A stretch of DNA of 64,000 nucleotides. Origin: Daphnia pulex (lineage: Eukaryota > Arthropoda > Branchiopoda > Diplostraca > Daphniidae). Shown one piece after another: positions 1 through 11,127 of this stretch. The notes beneath the pieces were generated by a model that was not told the origin of the DNA, did not search any database, and saw only the letters and a program-made list of their open reading frames with translations. Position numbers and translations under genes: made by a program. Each line of letters opens with the position of its first letter. The stretch's first letter is position 1. The stretch spans positions 2,294,001 through 2,358,000 of the forward strand of contig NC_060023.1 in NCBI RefSeq assembly GCF_021134715.1, read 5' to 3'.

Positions 1-1160
1 GATCTGATTGACTTAGACCTGAACCGCTCATTTTCAATTTTCAGTTTTACCTTCCTTCATCCGAGCCATCAACACAGTCTAAAGCACTAACGAGGACATC
101 GTGCGGTCAGAGTTTTCGCGTGGCGCATGCTAGCTCTTATTGTTTGTTGTCAGTAAAATTTTTCACCATGTATGTATTGAGACCAAGATTCGTGTTTGTG
201 ACGATCATATGGATGTGGTTCGTTAATTAATTTTGTTTTTCTTTATTTCGATACGACGATTCGGCAACGGCCAAGAACCAGAATTTGCTGAACACTTTCT
301 ACTGGAATATTGGAGGAAATCGTTGGCCAAATGGGTTCGCTACAAGGACATTAAAGGCGAAAAGGTATGTGATATGTGAGTCTGGCGCAGTCCGTTTTCC
401 ATTACTTTGCAGCCGTTCCTATACTATATTTTCTTTATTGCCAACCAGCTTCCATAGTCTGAACCAGGATAGAAGTATACAGAGGGAAATTCATCCGAAC
501 AGTGTTGAGTGAGGACCGGTGCTAGGGAGCTAATGAGAGGGATAAAAAGGGTGGCATCCAACGGATACACAAACAAAAAACAAACAAAACATAAATAACA
601 ACAACAAATGATGGTCCAAGCTGATATTTTTTAGAGACGGATGACCTTTTGTATCTGAATAATAAGTTATGTGGCAACAAATGTCAATTGAACTTGCTTA
701 TAGGTGACACTCATCAGGTTTTTGGGTCAAACATTTGGTAGCGCACATTATTATTTGTTAAACATAGCTTGCGATATTGAGAACTTCACACACAACAAAG
801 TTCACTTGCTTGTTTCATGGCAATTTTTCCGCAAGTATACCGGAAGTAAGCGATAGCTCCTCAACTGTTGAGTTGTCTTCAAATCAAACCAATATTCGTG
901 ATGGACGTAAAATTTGCGGTCTATTCGTGTTTTCATTTTTTCAACGAAAACGATGCGATTTCAGATTTTCAACTAAGGCTACTTAGGCAACTAACCTGAC
1001 CCCATATTTGCCATTTGACGAGGATCACGAAAATTAAGTTCTTTTTCGCACGACACGAGTTTACAGAACCTAAGCTAATTAATAAACCGGAAGTAAAAAA
1101 AGGCACACTACCATACATCTAACGGAGCTTTGTGGCTGGATGCTGGAACAATTTCTGTCA
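1..1160. repeat. Left arm of a dispersed inverted repeat
   Basis: Roughly bases 180-1160 recur in reverse complement at 36,499-37,550. Examples are the 'gacggatgacc' block near 640 and the 'ctaacggagctttgtggctgg' block near 1,120. The copies differ by scattered substitutions and small indels, so this is an old duplication. It contains one discoidin-domain exon fragment (245-364). Apart from that fragment I see no coding potential here. Confidence 0.8.
245..364 (+). pseudogene. Discoidin-domain exon fragment (Ddr-like)
   Basis: The open frame reads ..RRFGNGQEPEFAEHFLLEY.. followed by ..KWVRYKDIKGEK and ends at a consensus donor (gtatgt at 365). The pattern of an acidic/aromatic strand, a tyrosine-rich stretch and KWxRYK is typical of F5/8-type discoidin domains, and the wording is closest to discoidin domain receptors. 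Only this one exon of about 40 codons is visible; no start, kinase domain or neighbouring exon was found. A diverged inverted copy lies at 37,331-37,450. I treat it as a duplicated exon fragment. The family call is from motif recognition only. Confidence 0.5.
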
Positions 1161-1831
1161 GATTATACCAAAAGAAAACTTACAGCAACTAACAATACAT
1201 TTTTTAGAGATAAGCAAAGTAACTTAAATTGATGTTTCTAACAACTGATTAAGTTATCCCTCTAATTTTAGAAAGAAAAAATGTTTATAACACTCACGAT
1301 TTAGAAACTCACACAATATTCTCCTCATCGAATATATATCACTTCATCATCTCATCACCGATGACAATATCTTGAGGAAATAAACATAGAGGCAAGTATC
1401 TAATAATGCAAAGGAGACCACAGTAAATAATTGTTACATGAACATTTTGTGGAATCATGGTAATAAGCTGCTTTTTAAAAAGAAACAAAGCAAACCAAGC
1501 AATGTAATTGTGTGACAGGATCAGTCGCAATTTTCTAATTTCACGCACTCCAGAAAATGTCCTACATTGCACGACACAGACATTGGTAATGCGTTTGCAC
1601 ACAAAAGAAAACACGGTCAACAGTCAACACTAGAAGATCATCTGTGATTGGTCGAAATCTAAGGTTGAAACTCTTTTATTAAATCACTGAATTTTAATGG
1701 TTGATAATTGTGCAGCACAAGTTGTGACCCTTGTAGGCTTAACGTACCCCTTTCACAATCACTTAACACACTAATTTTCAATCTTCTAGGCCAGCTAGGG
1801 TGGGCAGTGGTCAGTGGCAGCCTTCTTTCTT
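365..1831. other. Non-coding stretch, no gene seen
   Basis: AT-rich sequence with only short spurious frames. Bases up to about 1160 belong to the inverted repeat arm; 1160-1831 has no recognisable element apart from lying directly before the broken transposase. Confidence 0.5.
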
Positions 1832-2828
1832 GAGCAAATTTATTGATGAATAAGTCCAATTAGAAAAGAATGGATTGGATCATCGAGGAGTGAATGTTAA
1901 AGTATGATTGTCGGGATTAATATGTGACGCACCAGCTCGGTCTTTCGTTACTGGCACATGTGGACACACAGGGAAATTCGCTTGTCCCAAATGCAAAGCT
2001 ATTGGAGTCAACTTTGTTAAGCCTGGTAAAATAAAAGATTGTTTTTCCAGACATGGAAGCTGCACTTCGCACGCATCAGACTTTTACCGACAGAGAAACA
2101 CCAGGGCATCATAAAATGAGATCAGTTCTTGAAGACCTTCAAATTGACATAATCAAAGACATTACTTTGGACTACATGCATTTGGTCTGCATGGGTGTGA
2201 TGGGTAAATTTCTCATTCATTGGGTGAATCGTCAAACGACACAGCATTTTATCACTCCTGAAATGATTGAAGAAATATCAGACCGTCTAGAATCATTAAG
2301 AAATTGGGTTCCAAGTGAATTTTCCCGACTTCCTCGCTCTCTTTCGGAACTTTTTCGTTGGAAAGCAACTAAATTAAGACAGTTCCTGCTTTATACTGGC
2401 CCAATCGTACCAAAGGAAATTCTTCCTTCCCCGATTTATAACCATTTCCTATGTTTCTATGTGGCAATCAAATTTCTTTGTTCACAACCTCTCTGTTTTA
2501 CACATAATCATTATTGTAAACGGCTTTTGAAACATTTTGCCAGGAATCAGAAAATCTGTACGGGGGGCATTTCATAACATTTAATATATACTGTCACATC
2601 CACCTACCTGATGATGTCATGTGGTTCGGTCCTTTGGATAAATTTGACAGCTTCCCGTTTGAAAATGACTTACAGCAATTGAAAAGACGCAATAGGTGCA
2701 TCAACTACCCACTTGCTCAATTAGTCAAACGTCTTAGTCAATCATCCAAAACTCAGAATCACTACGAATTGAAAACTACCCCAAATTCATTGATTTTAAA
2801 ACAAGAACATAAGAATGGGCCTCCTTTT
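1832..2828 (+). pseudogene. Transposase_21-like protein, C-terminal half
   Basis: The frame carries the signature blocks of the large DNA-transposon protein common in arthropods and cnidarians (Transposase_21/DUF4218-like architecture). These include LICDAPARSFV followed by GHTGKFACPKC, LDYMHLVCMGVMGKFL, LPRSLSELFRWKATKLRQFL and a late WFGPLDKFDSFPFEN. There are stops at 1850 (in KFIDE*VQLEK) and near 1899, and the frame changes around 2050 and 2575, so it is dead. The N-terminal half of the same protein is on the opposite strand at 2,829-3,466. The two halves share a KFIDE..VQLEK segment at their ends, showing that a rearrangement split one gene. The family name is a motif-level call; a CACTA/EnSpm relationship is inference. 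Confidence 0.75.
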
Positions 2829-3466
2829 CTAATTGAACAGCTTCATCAATAAATTTGCTCAAGAAAGAATTCACACAATCGGGCTTTCCGGTTCCATGGT
2901 ATACACCAATTGGGAAAGGTTTTTCTTCTCCATATATTAATCCAAGAATTGGCCAGAAGGTACCCCGGCTGCTTTTTGTCAATGGTATCCATCAACATTC
3001 GCCAATAAAGAGATGGATTCGAGAATAGAATTGTGTGGAAGATTAGCAAGTTGCTGATGGATTTCTTGTTTCAAGCCGAAATACAAGTACTTCCCGTCTG
3101 CAATGTTGTCTAACAAAACTGATCTTGGAGTCTTGAGTAGGGTACGAGCATCCAGCGGCAGATCTTTAAATTTTCTATTTTGTTTCTTTAATGATTTCAA
3201 TCCTTTAAGAAGGGCATTCGACGCAGAATGTGGAATATTGAAACGATTGACCCACAACTTCCGAGAAACTGTTCGAGTTCTCTGTGACCATCAATATCTA
3301 TTACTGGGTTCAAAAGTGCTTCGCAGTAGTAGGAATCAATTTCCACGTATTCTTCGTCGTCAGATTCACTCTGCAAAAATCCCTCATCGTCGAAAAAAAT
3401 CACTGTCACTGCAGCTATTAGACTCGTATGAATCGTCACTTTCATTAGACAACAACTCTTTCTGAT
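2829..3466 (-). pseudogene. Transposase_21-like protein, N-terminal half
   Basis: Read on the minus strand from about 3466, this gives an acidic N-terminus, then LPLDARTLLKTPRSVLLDNI, GKYLYFGLKQEI, a LLANVDG block, FWPILGLIYGEEKPFPIGVY and FLSKFIDEAVQLEKEAH. This is the canonical order of the N-terminal half of the same transposase family whose C-terminal half starts at 1,832 on the plus strand. Small frame breaks occur near 2,980-3,050. The last 40 bases (2,825-2,864) are the reverse complement of 1,832-1,871, which marks the rearrangement junction. Confidence 0.75.
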
Positions 3467-3726
3467 CAATCGTACACTAATGAAGAGGACGAGCCTTTGA
3501 TGGAAGATATATCCAACCAAGTTGAAAAAGTAAATAAACGGAAACAAGCCGGTGCTACCAAGAAAGTTTATGCGTCATCAGGAAGTAAAATTCCGACCTT
3601 GAATAATGTTTTGGGATCCATAAATCGGCAAGCCGTATTAATTTATTTCCTACCAGCCTGCTAAGAAAACAATACGCTGGGGGAAACTTAAAAAAAAACT
3701 CTAAAGCCTTCGGAAAAGAGATATAA

Positions 3727-4025
3727 AGATCGTTGCAGCAAAAAATATACTAGCTGGTTCGAAAAATGCTCACGGCTTAACGAAGACAGATACTTCGACG
3801 CTAAAGAAATCATCTGACTCAAACAAGACGCTACAATCTTTGCCAAAAGAAAGTGATCGTGGCAACACACCACCTGTTTTTAAAATCGCGCATGATTCGA
3901 AGAAATCTTCTACTTTGACGCAAGGTGGGTCTAATTCAGCAAAGCGTAAAAACGCTGTACCCCGTAAAACGCAACAAGTGTATTCCAAAGAAGCGCTCGC
4001 CTACAAAGAGACGGGTACAAAATAA
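3727..4025 (+). pseudogene. Ser/Lys/Thr-rich fragment, unidentified
   Basis: An open frame without an obvious start encodes a basic, low-complexity chain (..KESDRGNTPPVFKIAHDSKK.., ..KRKNAVPRKTQQVYSKEALA..) and stops at about 4025. It sits between the transposase remnant and a DUF4806-like domain on the same strand. In other arthropod genes of that kind a basic linker precedes the DUF4806 domain, so this may be the linker of the same protein. That link is inference. Confidence 0.35.
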
Positions 4026-4320
4026 ACACGAAACAAAGAAAAAACTTCGAGTAGCGTCTGTTCAAATGCACTAGTCTTGAGAGATAGTAATAACAGCAAA
4101 CCAGGTGAATGATGGAAATCATCAATGAGTAATTCGCCAGTGATGGATTTAATACAGAGTAAACCAGCTGCTACATCGCAAATAAAAGAGCGTTTTAGTG
4201 AAAATCCTCAGCTGGCTGAAGGTTCGAATGGTATGTTTTTTAATCATTTATTTTTACGTTATAGATACTTCCTATTTATTTAATAATTTTTAACATATTC
4301 TTTACAGCTACATAGTTAAG

Positions 4321-4762
4321 CAAAGTAGACAAATTCATAATACAAGTTCTCGCTGAATTTCAAAAAATAATGAACAAAGATTTGATTCTATCGATGTCAA
4401 ACTCGACTTGATATTGGAGCAACTTCTTAACGGCGTCCTATCGGTTTCTTTAGAGGAAGCAAATGTTCATATATCCGTCGATAGCTACGAGGAGTGGATG
4501 GACTTTGAAAAAGTGCTGGCAAATAGAGATACCAGTCATACCACAATAGCTTTAGTAAGACTTGTTGAATTTAAAAAAATATGTAAGGCCATTAACCTTA
4601 AAATTTTGTAATAGAAGAAGAAAATTTCAATGAAGGGGGAACACTTTGAGCGAACGACTGCAGCGTGTATGGAAAACCCTCATCTCAAACAAATTTGGAA
4701 CGCAATTCAGATGGGTAGGACAAAAAGGGAAACCTCCTGTACTAAACTTGGAAATGTTCTAG
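4321..4762 (+). pseudogene. DUF4806-like domain remnant
   Basis: The region gives ILEQLLNGVLSVSLEEANVH, then WMDFEKVLANRDT, ALVRLVEFKKICKAINLKIL, and in another frame WKTLISNKFGTQFRWVGQKG ending at a stop at 4760-4762. The order (leading leucine-rich helix, a short D-x-x-x-F block, a leucine/arginine-rich helix, then F-x-W-x-G-x-x-G-K) matches DUF4806, an arthropod-expanded domain found near transposase-like genes. The frame change near 4615 and the lack of a start indicate a pseudogene. The domain call is by eye. Confidence 0.5.
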
Positions 4763-5361
4763 CTGTCAGTAGGGTTGATATTGAATAACATTTTGATATC
4801 TATTCAAAAATTTTGTTCATTCAGCTGTGGTATGCTCACTTCCAGTTTATGCTAAAGCGGACAAAAAAAACAAATCGAAAGCCACTCGAAAAAATGGATC
4901 TGGCAGTCGAATAACTGTTATTATTATGTTATTATAATTATTATGTTATTATGGAAATATGATAACAATTATTACAAAGCACATACTTGAAACATTTTCA
5001 AGTCTGAAATCTCACCAGAGTTGAAACTCGAAGGACAGAAGCTCAGAAAGCTCATTTCTTTAGCAAACTAATACAAACCACAGACAGTCAGCCATGACAG
5101 TCAGTCAGCCGCATTTAGTTAACAAATGCGGCGGAAACAAAAAAAAACACTAGCTATAGCTATATTGACATTTTCTTTACCTATATCTGGTCCGGATTGG
5201 CGCATTTATTTTCCGTGCTTTTGCAATTTTGTACGACAAAAAAATACACGTTAGGTTTACGTAAGAAAGAATAAATCAATTATTTCATATTTAAAGCACC
5301 GAGATACAGGTAGAATGAATTATGTTAACTGCAACCGATCGAATCAGTTTTTTTTAACTAA
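4763..5361. other. AT-rich intergenic, ATT microsatellite
   Basis: No gene is visible. A short (ATT)n-like simple repeat lies near 4915-4960, and an A/T-rich stretch follows. Confidence 0.5.
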
Positions 5362-5640
5362 AACTACAGCTTCCCCCCCCCCCAAGTATCTCTAAAAGTT
5401 GAATAAAAATCAACATGGCCGGGCAAGAAATTTCTCTACTTAACAGATAAAGAAAGCCAATCCCGATCCGATGGTTAAAATATTTCTCTACTTAACAGAT
5501 AAAGAAAGCCAATCCCGATCCGATGGTTAAAATAAGAAAAGCGCCCTCTAAATCTGACAATCGGAGGCTTTTCGGTCCGGTATGGAATTTCCTGACGTCA
5601 CCACATTTACCACCCGATGGAGGCCAATAAATAACTTCCT
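5362..5640 (+). repeat. Dispersed direct repeat, copy 1
   Basis: The segment from 'aaactacagctt' to 'ggccaataaataact' recurs in the same orientation at 38,768-38,990. Both include the 'cttttcggtccggtatggaa' block and the 'cgtcaccacatttaccaccc' block. Copy 1 alone has an internal 52-base tandem duplication (5430-5481 and 5482-5533). No coding function is visible. Confidence 0.8.
5430..5533. repeat. 52-base perfect tandem duplication
   Basis: Two back-to-back identical 52-base units. The related repeat at 38,830-38,885 has only one unit, so the duplication arose in this copy. Confidence 0.9.
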
Positions 5641-6329
5641 TCCAATAAATCCCAAGACCCGCTTCCATCATCTGAAGAACCCTGTTAATTTCGCAATTAA
5701 ATGGATGAACTTTCACTTTATACAAAATAGGTTATTACTTTTTATCTAAAAGTAGCTTTTTAAAAAGGAGAATTGTTAGGTAAGGCGAACTCTACTCTCT
5801 CAAAACGATTGTCGTGAAAAAGGCAACAATGGCTTGATGATTGCACTTGTAGTCGTGAAAAAGATGACAAATTTGTAGTAGAAAACCCAATATTTTTCTA
5901 TCGAGTATATAGATAACAAGGAAAGGGTCGAAAAAAAAACGCCGAAAGGTACTCGCACAATTTTTCTCAACAAAAAACGACAATCTTTCTATCTACATTT
6001 TGTGTGACCTCATTTCCACCTTCTCTTACTTAGAAGAAGGGCGATTTTCGTTCCCTTTCCTTAACTTACATTGGCAAAAAAAGAGAACGAAGTCCAACAT
6101 CATCCCCTGTACTGTTTTTACCCCTTAGAAGGCGGCATGCTTCTGATCCCCTGTTCTACCCCCCCCCCCCCATTTCGTCCTCTCCTACCCCATTCTCTAT
6201 TTTTAATTGTGGATGTTCACCCGCCACCCACTTGACTATCATTGGGAGAAAAATGGCCGTTTTCAGTTGCATTCATTGCCCTTTGTAATGAATGGCAAAG
6301 GGATACCCTCTCAACAAAGATCCGAATGG
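5641..6329. other. Non-coding, homopolymer-rich
   Basis: No supported gene. A C-run occurs near 6160-6170. The segment 'tagaaggcggcatgcttctg' near 6,126 has a close match at 45,197 ('tagaagacggcatgcttctg'), pointing to another dispersed repeat. Confidence 0.4.
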
Positions 6330-8262
6330 CAAAGACTTCATAACTTCGTAACAAGATCTCAGAATGTGGAAATGATCGCAAGGCGTTGTTCTTTCTACTA
6401 AACCAGTTCCTTTCGCGGAAGCAGGACTTCAAGCTCCCTCAGCACAAATCGTTTGAGGAGATTTTGAATGTCCTAAGCTAGTGTGCTCCTACTTCCAGGC
6501 AAAGATTCTAAATATTCAGAGGGGACTGGACTCTATCCCTGTTGAAATTCCGCTTTCTTTTGTTGGTAAAAAGCTTAGTTCCTTTTGCCCTGTTTCTGCT
6601 ACTAAGATAACATCAATAGTAAATTACTCCCCCTCTAAATCTTTTAGCTTAAATCTAATTACGACTTTTCTCCTTAAGCAAGTAATCCATGTTCTTGCCT
6701 CTCCAATTAGTCATATTATTAACTTGTCACTGTCTTCTGGTCGTATGCCTACTGTCCTTAAAAGCGCTGTGATAACCCCTGTACTGAAGAAAACTGGCCT
6801 TGATCCGGACTGTCTCTCGAATTACCGTCCAATTTCCAATCTCTCCTTATTACCTCTTATTTCCAAGCTCATCGAGCGCACTGTTGCCACGCAGACTGTA
6901 ACCCATTTCACTAACAATGATGTCTTTGTTCCCGTCCAATCTACGTATCGCTCTGGTCATTCAACTGAGATTGCACGGGTTCGGGTCTTCAATGATCTTC
7001 TACTGTCTGTCGATCGTGACTGTTCTCCTCTTGTGTTGTTGGATCTGAGTGCTGCTTTCAACACCGTTGATCAACAAATGCTTCTTGACTGGCTTTTCTA
7101 CCAGTTTGGAGTCAGTGATGGGGCTCTGGACTGGTTTAAAGGCTATTTCTCTGATCGATACCAGTCTGTCTTCGTCAATGGTGTTTTATCAATGAGTGCG
7201 TCTGTCACGACCGGTGTGCCCCAGGGTTCTGTTCTTGGACCTCTTCTCTTCACATCATACACGGCTCCTGTACACCACATTGCATGTCGCCATGGTGTAT
7301 GTTCTCAATTCTACACGGATGACACTCAATTCTCAGTTTAATTCCAGTCTTATCCTGTCAATCGGCTGCGTTTTGCCGGCTCTGTGGGTGCTTGGATGAA
7401 ACATGGGACTGGATGACTAGGAACGGGCTGAAACTCAACGATGACATGGCTGATCTGCTGCTTGTTTACTCCACCAGAGCGAAGAGGAAGCCCAGCCTAG
7501 GCCTCAAGATGCCCAATGGAAGCTGCTGTCTAACTCCATCTGACTCGGTAAGGAATCTCGGAGTCACCCTCAACTCTCAGCTCCGAATGGAGAGGCATGT
7601 GCGAGGTGTTTGCAAAACGGCCAGTTTTGATCTTAGATCTATCGGACGTATTCGTCGGCTTCTCAACCGCACTGCGGCCAAAACACTTTTGCATGCCTTT
7701 GTACTGTCAAGACTCTATTACTGCAATACTCTGTTTGCTGGCCTGCCTGAAGAACTTATTAATCGTCTTCGGGGAGTGCAAAATGCGGCAGAGCGGATGA
7801 TCAAGCGAGTGAAGAGGGTTTACCACATCACACCACACCTGGCTCGTCAGCTCCACTGGCTTCCTGTCAGACTCCGAATTAAATTTAAGATCCTTGTTCT
7901 GGTCTACAAATGCATCAATTGTTTAGCCCCCGCCTACCTGAAGGAACTAATAACCATTTGTCGACACTCCGTCAACTTTAGATCCAGCCGGTCTGTCTTG
8001 CTTCATGTTCCTGTCACCAATAAGAAAGGCTGTGGAGACCGCACCTTCAGTAGGATTGCCCCCCCCCTTCTATGGAATGAACTCCCCCCAGCAATTAGGA
8101 CATCTGATTTCCTCCTCTCTTTCAGATCCAGATTACAATCCCACTTCTTCAGACTTTAATATCCCGAATTTTGTACCCGGACCCAAGTCCAGCGCCTTTG
8201 ATCATGATGTATGTACAGCGTGTCATATTTTGTAAAAGGCGCTCTACAAATGTAATAATAAT
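6330..8262 (+). mobile_element. L2/Daphne-like LINE, 5'-truncated
   Basis: A degraded non-LTR retrotransposon. A linker frame (..ISECGNDRKALFFLLNQFLS.., about 6350-6480) leads into reverse transcriptase blocks: LSNYRPISNLSLLPLISKLI, QSTYRSGHSTE, VLLDLSAAFNTVDQQMLLDW, TTGVPQGSVLGPLLF and QFYTDDTQFS. After a stop and frame change near 7340-7390 comes the C-terminal part (CLDETWDWMTRNGLKLN.., LLHAFVLSRLYYCNTLFAGL, LHWLPVRLRIKFKIL, LLWNELPPAIR). The 3' end 'aaaggcgctctacaaatgta' followed by ATAATAATT resembles L2-type tails. The endonuclease domain is absent. The active site reads YTDD rather than the usual YADD. The 3' part from 7,387 is also the start of the tandem unit. Confidence 0.85.
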
Positions 8263-9554
8263 TCTAGTATATTCAAAAATTAGGGAATAATGAAATGTAA
8301 TGCTGCATAGTCAATACATAATTTTAATAGAAATATATGGGCTATAAACCATTTGATGTCTATGCTTTTTGCTTGTTATGAAAGCGGCTTAGTTATACAC
8401 TCGCGTAGTATTCATTTTCAGAAATATTTTTAAGTTCCAATTTTTGTATTTTCGGTTCAGATATCATGTTTGTTTTGTGCTGGGAAAGCAAAAACCAAGT
8501 AGCTCAGAAGATAGCTTTTGGAGCGACGAAACCATTTCTGTGTGTTCGTGGAATCGTTCCCAGTTAAGACGGAAAAATGAAATGAGAAGAAAACGACTAT
8601 ATAAATTTCTTTTTGAAACTGAAACATCGGTAGGGTTGGGAGGGGTTGATTGAGGGTGGGGTCGATGGGTGGTTTTCACACCCAAGCAAATAAACATTTT
8701 CCTTTGCCCTTGAAGTGGATAAGTTGCTAACAAACGACGGAAAATGTACACGGAAAATTATCCCCGATTTTGCTTTGTACCGATGAAAAAGTCGCGAATT
8801 TTCACGAAAAAAAAACACGTCGTGTGATATTTACGGACTCATCTGTCGTGTTTTACACGAATTTTTTTTAGAGAGTACGTTAACCTCGAAGAATCCTTGC
8901 TTGCTGGCAATTTCGAGACGGCAAGTGTCTGATCGACGGAAAATCTTCATAAACAGCAAGCTCGAGATTCGATTTGTACTACAAATAAAAATTCTTTTAC
9001 TATACAAAATTAAAGAAAGCTAGCAAAAGTAAGTTGTAATTACTATACCTTGTTCTCCAGCTCTATAACCTATCGTCATTTGCTTGAGATACTTAAACAT
9101 GTTATTTATTTTTTAATAAATTCGTTTTTCATTTAATTTTCATACCTTTCTATTAAGACAATAAATCCTCTGTACTAGAAAATAATTTCTCAGGTTTCCA
9201 GGGTCAGGAATTTAATAGAAAATCTGTAATCCAGAACACGGGGACATAGTGAAATTATAATGCGCCATAAGAAAAGGCATTGTTTGTTATTCTATGAAAA
9301 GTTTAGAAAAAACACATCATATCTGTTGATTAATTAAAATTCAGTGATTGATGATTAATCCTCGTGATACGTGTGTGTAAATATGGAAAATAATAAACTT
9401 GGTTATTAAAAACATTTCCGGTTGTTCAACAGCGTATCTTTTTAATTTAAGTTATATTCGAACTTGAACGCAAACATAAGGCTCAACTTTAGATAAGAGA
9501 GGTTTTGTTTGGGGAGGATTCGTCGTATATACGAAATAAAACAGCTATACTGAG
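8263..9554. other. Non-coding part of tandem unit, G-rich tract
   Basis: AT-rich with no supported gene. Bases about 8632-8661 form a G-run cluster (GGGTTGGGAGGGG..GGGTGGGG) that fits a G-quadruplex pattern. The same tract recurs near 16,407 and 24,112. Confidence 0.45.
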
Positions 9555-9939
9555 TTATTTCTTGGGACTGGAAAGTGTTACTAATTTAGCATGTCTCGGA
9601 CTGTTCCGAACGTTGGCGCATTTCGGACTTTTCAGGGCGGTCGAGCATTCGGAATTCAACTTGCTGTTCGTAGGAGGACAAGGTGGAGCAGGAGTGTCCA
9701 GGGTCATTTCGGTGTCTTCGTAGGCCAGGTGGAAATCGTAATCGATTACCGGGTGAACATTTTCGTGAAATTTTTCCCCCTGTAGTAATGTTTGGAAACT
9801 GGATGGTAAATTTGGCGAGACTGCTCCCTCCACACATTTCACGTTCTCATAAGGTTTTTCAAGCTCGCCATCACTGAACGTTACAATCGATCAGTAGCCA
9901 TCCATAGATTAAGCGACTATGATCCATCCATTGCTAGAC
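9555..9939 (-). pseudogene. CAF1B: CAF-1 p60 C-terminal fragment, copy 1
   Basis: From a splice acceptor (ctctttcag) the minus strand reads SSNGWIIVA*SMDGY*SIVTF, then DGELEKPYENVKCVEGAV, a Pro/Thr-rich acidic tail (AYEDTEMTLDTPAPPCPP) and a basic end KLVTLSSPKK. The phrase SSDG...DGYCSxVTFxxxELxxP is the hallmark of the last WD40 repeat of chromatin assembly factor 1 subunit B (CAF-1 p60), the partner that hands H3-H4 from ASF1 to CAF-1. Two stop codons interrupt the WD repeat, although the following 95 codons stay open. Upstream bases still resemble the PYRLVF block of the preceding repeat. I call it a processed or duplicated fragment, not a working gene. Confidence 0.65.
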
Positions 9940-10210
9940 CTGAAAGAGAAACGTGGAAACTATAAATCTTATGCAAGAACTGTGTCGATATAGACAAAAT
10001 ACCAGGCCAAGTCGGTACGGCGGTTGTAATGAAGGGGAGACCGGGGCTAGTTGGCTCACTTTTTACACACCGGTCCTTGACAGACCTATTTTATAAATTT
10101 TTGTTTGTCTCAAATTTGAAAAAATTTGACGTTAAGGCATTAAAAGCCCATTTTCTTGCCAAAACATCAGGAAATAATCCCCCCCACCCCTTCCTTCTTT
10201 GCATGGTGAA

Positions 10211-11127
10211 ATGGATCTTTTCCTAAGTGGAACTGATAAAGGGGCTGCAAAACGAAAGAAGAAATTTCAAACCTAAGATTCCATTGGATTCTCGGCGAGC
10301 AAAGACACAGTTGGCAAAAGTTGTTGATAATTCTGAAGAATTATCAAAAGTGAACAAGGAAGATGCTGCTGCCCTGTGCGCACGAGGTAGTTTCTTGTCA
10401 TCACATCGTGATTCTGAACACGATGATGGCACATCCCAAATTGCCACAACTGATCAACCAACATCAGTAGTTTACTCCGAAACAGAAAGTGAGCTTGATG
10501 TGAGTTGTCATATAGTAATGATACTTTATCGGCATGGCATATGCCTGGCCAGCCAGCATATGCCAGGGCTGGCCGGCACGTGATAATTCTTATTAAGTTT
10601 ATTATCAATCGTAAAAATTGTTGCCACATCACGGACTGCAAAACCAAAAAGAGCCTACAATCCCATTAATAGTTCGGCAGGGAACGACTCGTGAGGCGCA
10701 AAAAAAAACCCTAAAGTGAATAAGGGAGAACAAAATGCTGCTGAGAGTCTATTACTACAAGAAGATGTCTTAAGACTACTCTATTACTACAAGAAGATGA
10801 TTCTGAACTCGGTTGTATTGAGTCATGTACGGAAGATAAAGCATCCACTCCAATGAAAAAAGATAGAGGAAAGAAATGGTCCAAAGAAGATAAGATGGTA
10901 ATAAAAAACTATTTCATATATTTGAATAGTATGTGTTCATTAATTTTTTTTTTTAATTTGTGTAGGTTAGAGAAAGAAAAAATGCAGAGAAGAAAGTACA
11001 AAAAGAACAATTAAGGAGAGAAAAAGAAGAGAAAAAGCTGCGGGAGCTGGCATTGATAAATAGTTTCAGAACACTGCAAACACGAGATGGAACAATTTCT
11101 GAATTTGCGGAAAACGTGGAGGAGTGA
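10211..11127 (+). pseudogene. Charged coiled-coil gene fragment, copy 1
   Basis: An apparent start MDLFLSGTDKGAAKRKKKF shifts by one base into KPKIPLDSRRAKTQLAKVVD and an acidic/Ser-rich stretch (..SETESELD) ending near a gtgagt. A later exon-like frame reads TAKPKRAYNPINSSAGND, then EDDSELGCIESCTEDKAS and KKWSKEDKM with a donor at about 10,903. After a 60-base intron (acceptor tgtag) exon 10,966-11,127 gives VRERKNAEKKVQKEQLRREK, EEKKLRELALINSF and stops at NVEE. A 31-base tandem duplication (about 10,749-10,800) breaks the frame. The Lys/Glu/Arg-rich coil resembles the KER region of the CAF-1 large subunit, but that identity is only a guess from composition and context. Confidence 0.4.
10536..10578. 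repeat. Short GC-rich palindromic repeat
   Basis: The stretch 'ggcatatgcctggcc' and 'gcatatgccagggctggcc' form overlapping direct and inverted copies. It recurs in the other two units (near 18,308 and 26,011). It could fold into a small hairpin; no function is shown. Confidence 0.5.

Noticed and set aside
8464..8818. Minus-strand frames of 95 and 73 codons repeated in each unit
   Set aside because: They recur only because the DNA is duplicated; no domain or codon pattern supports coding.
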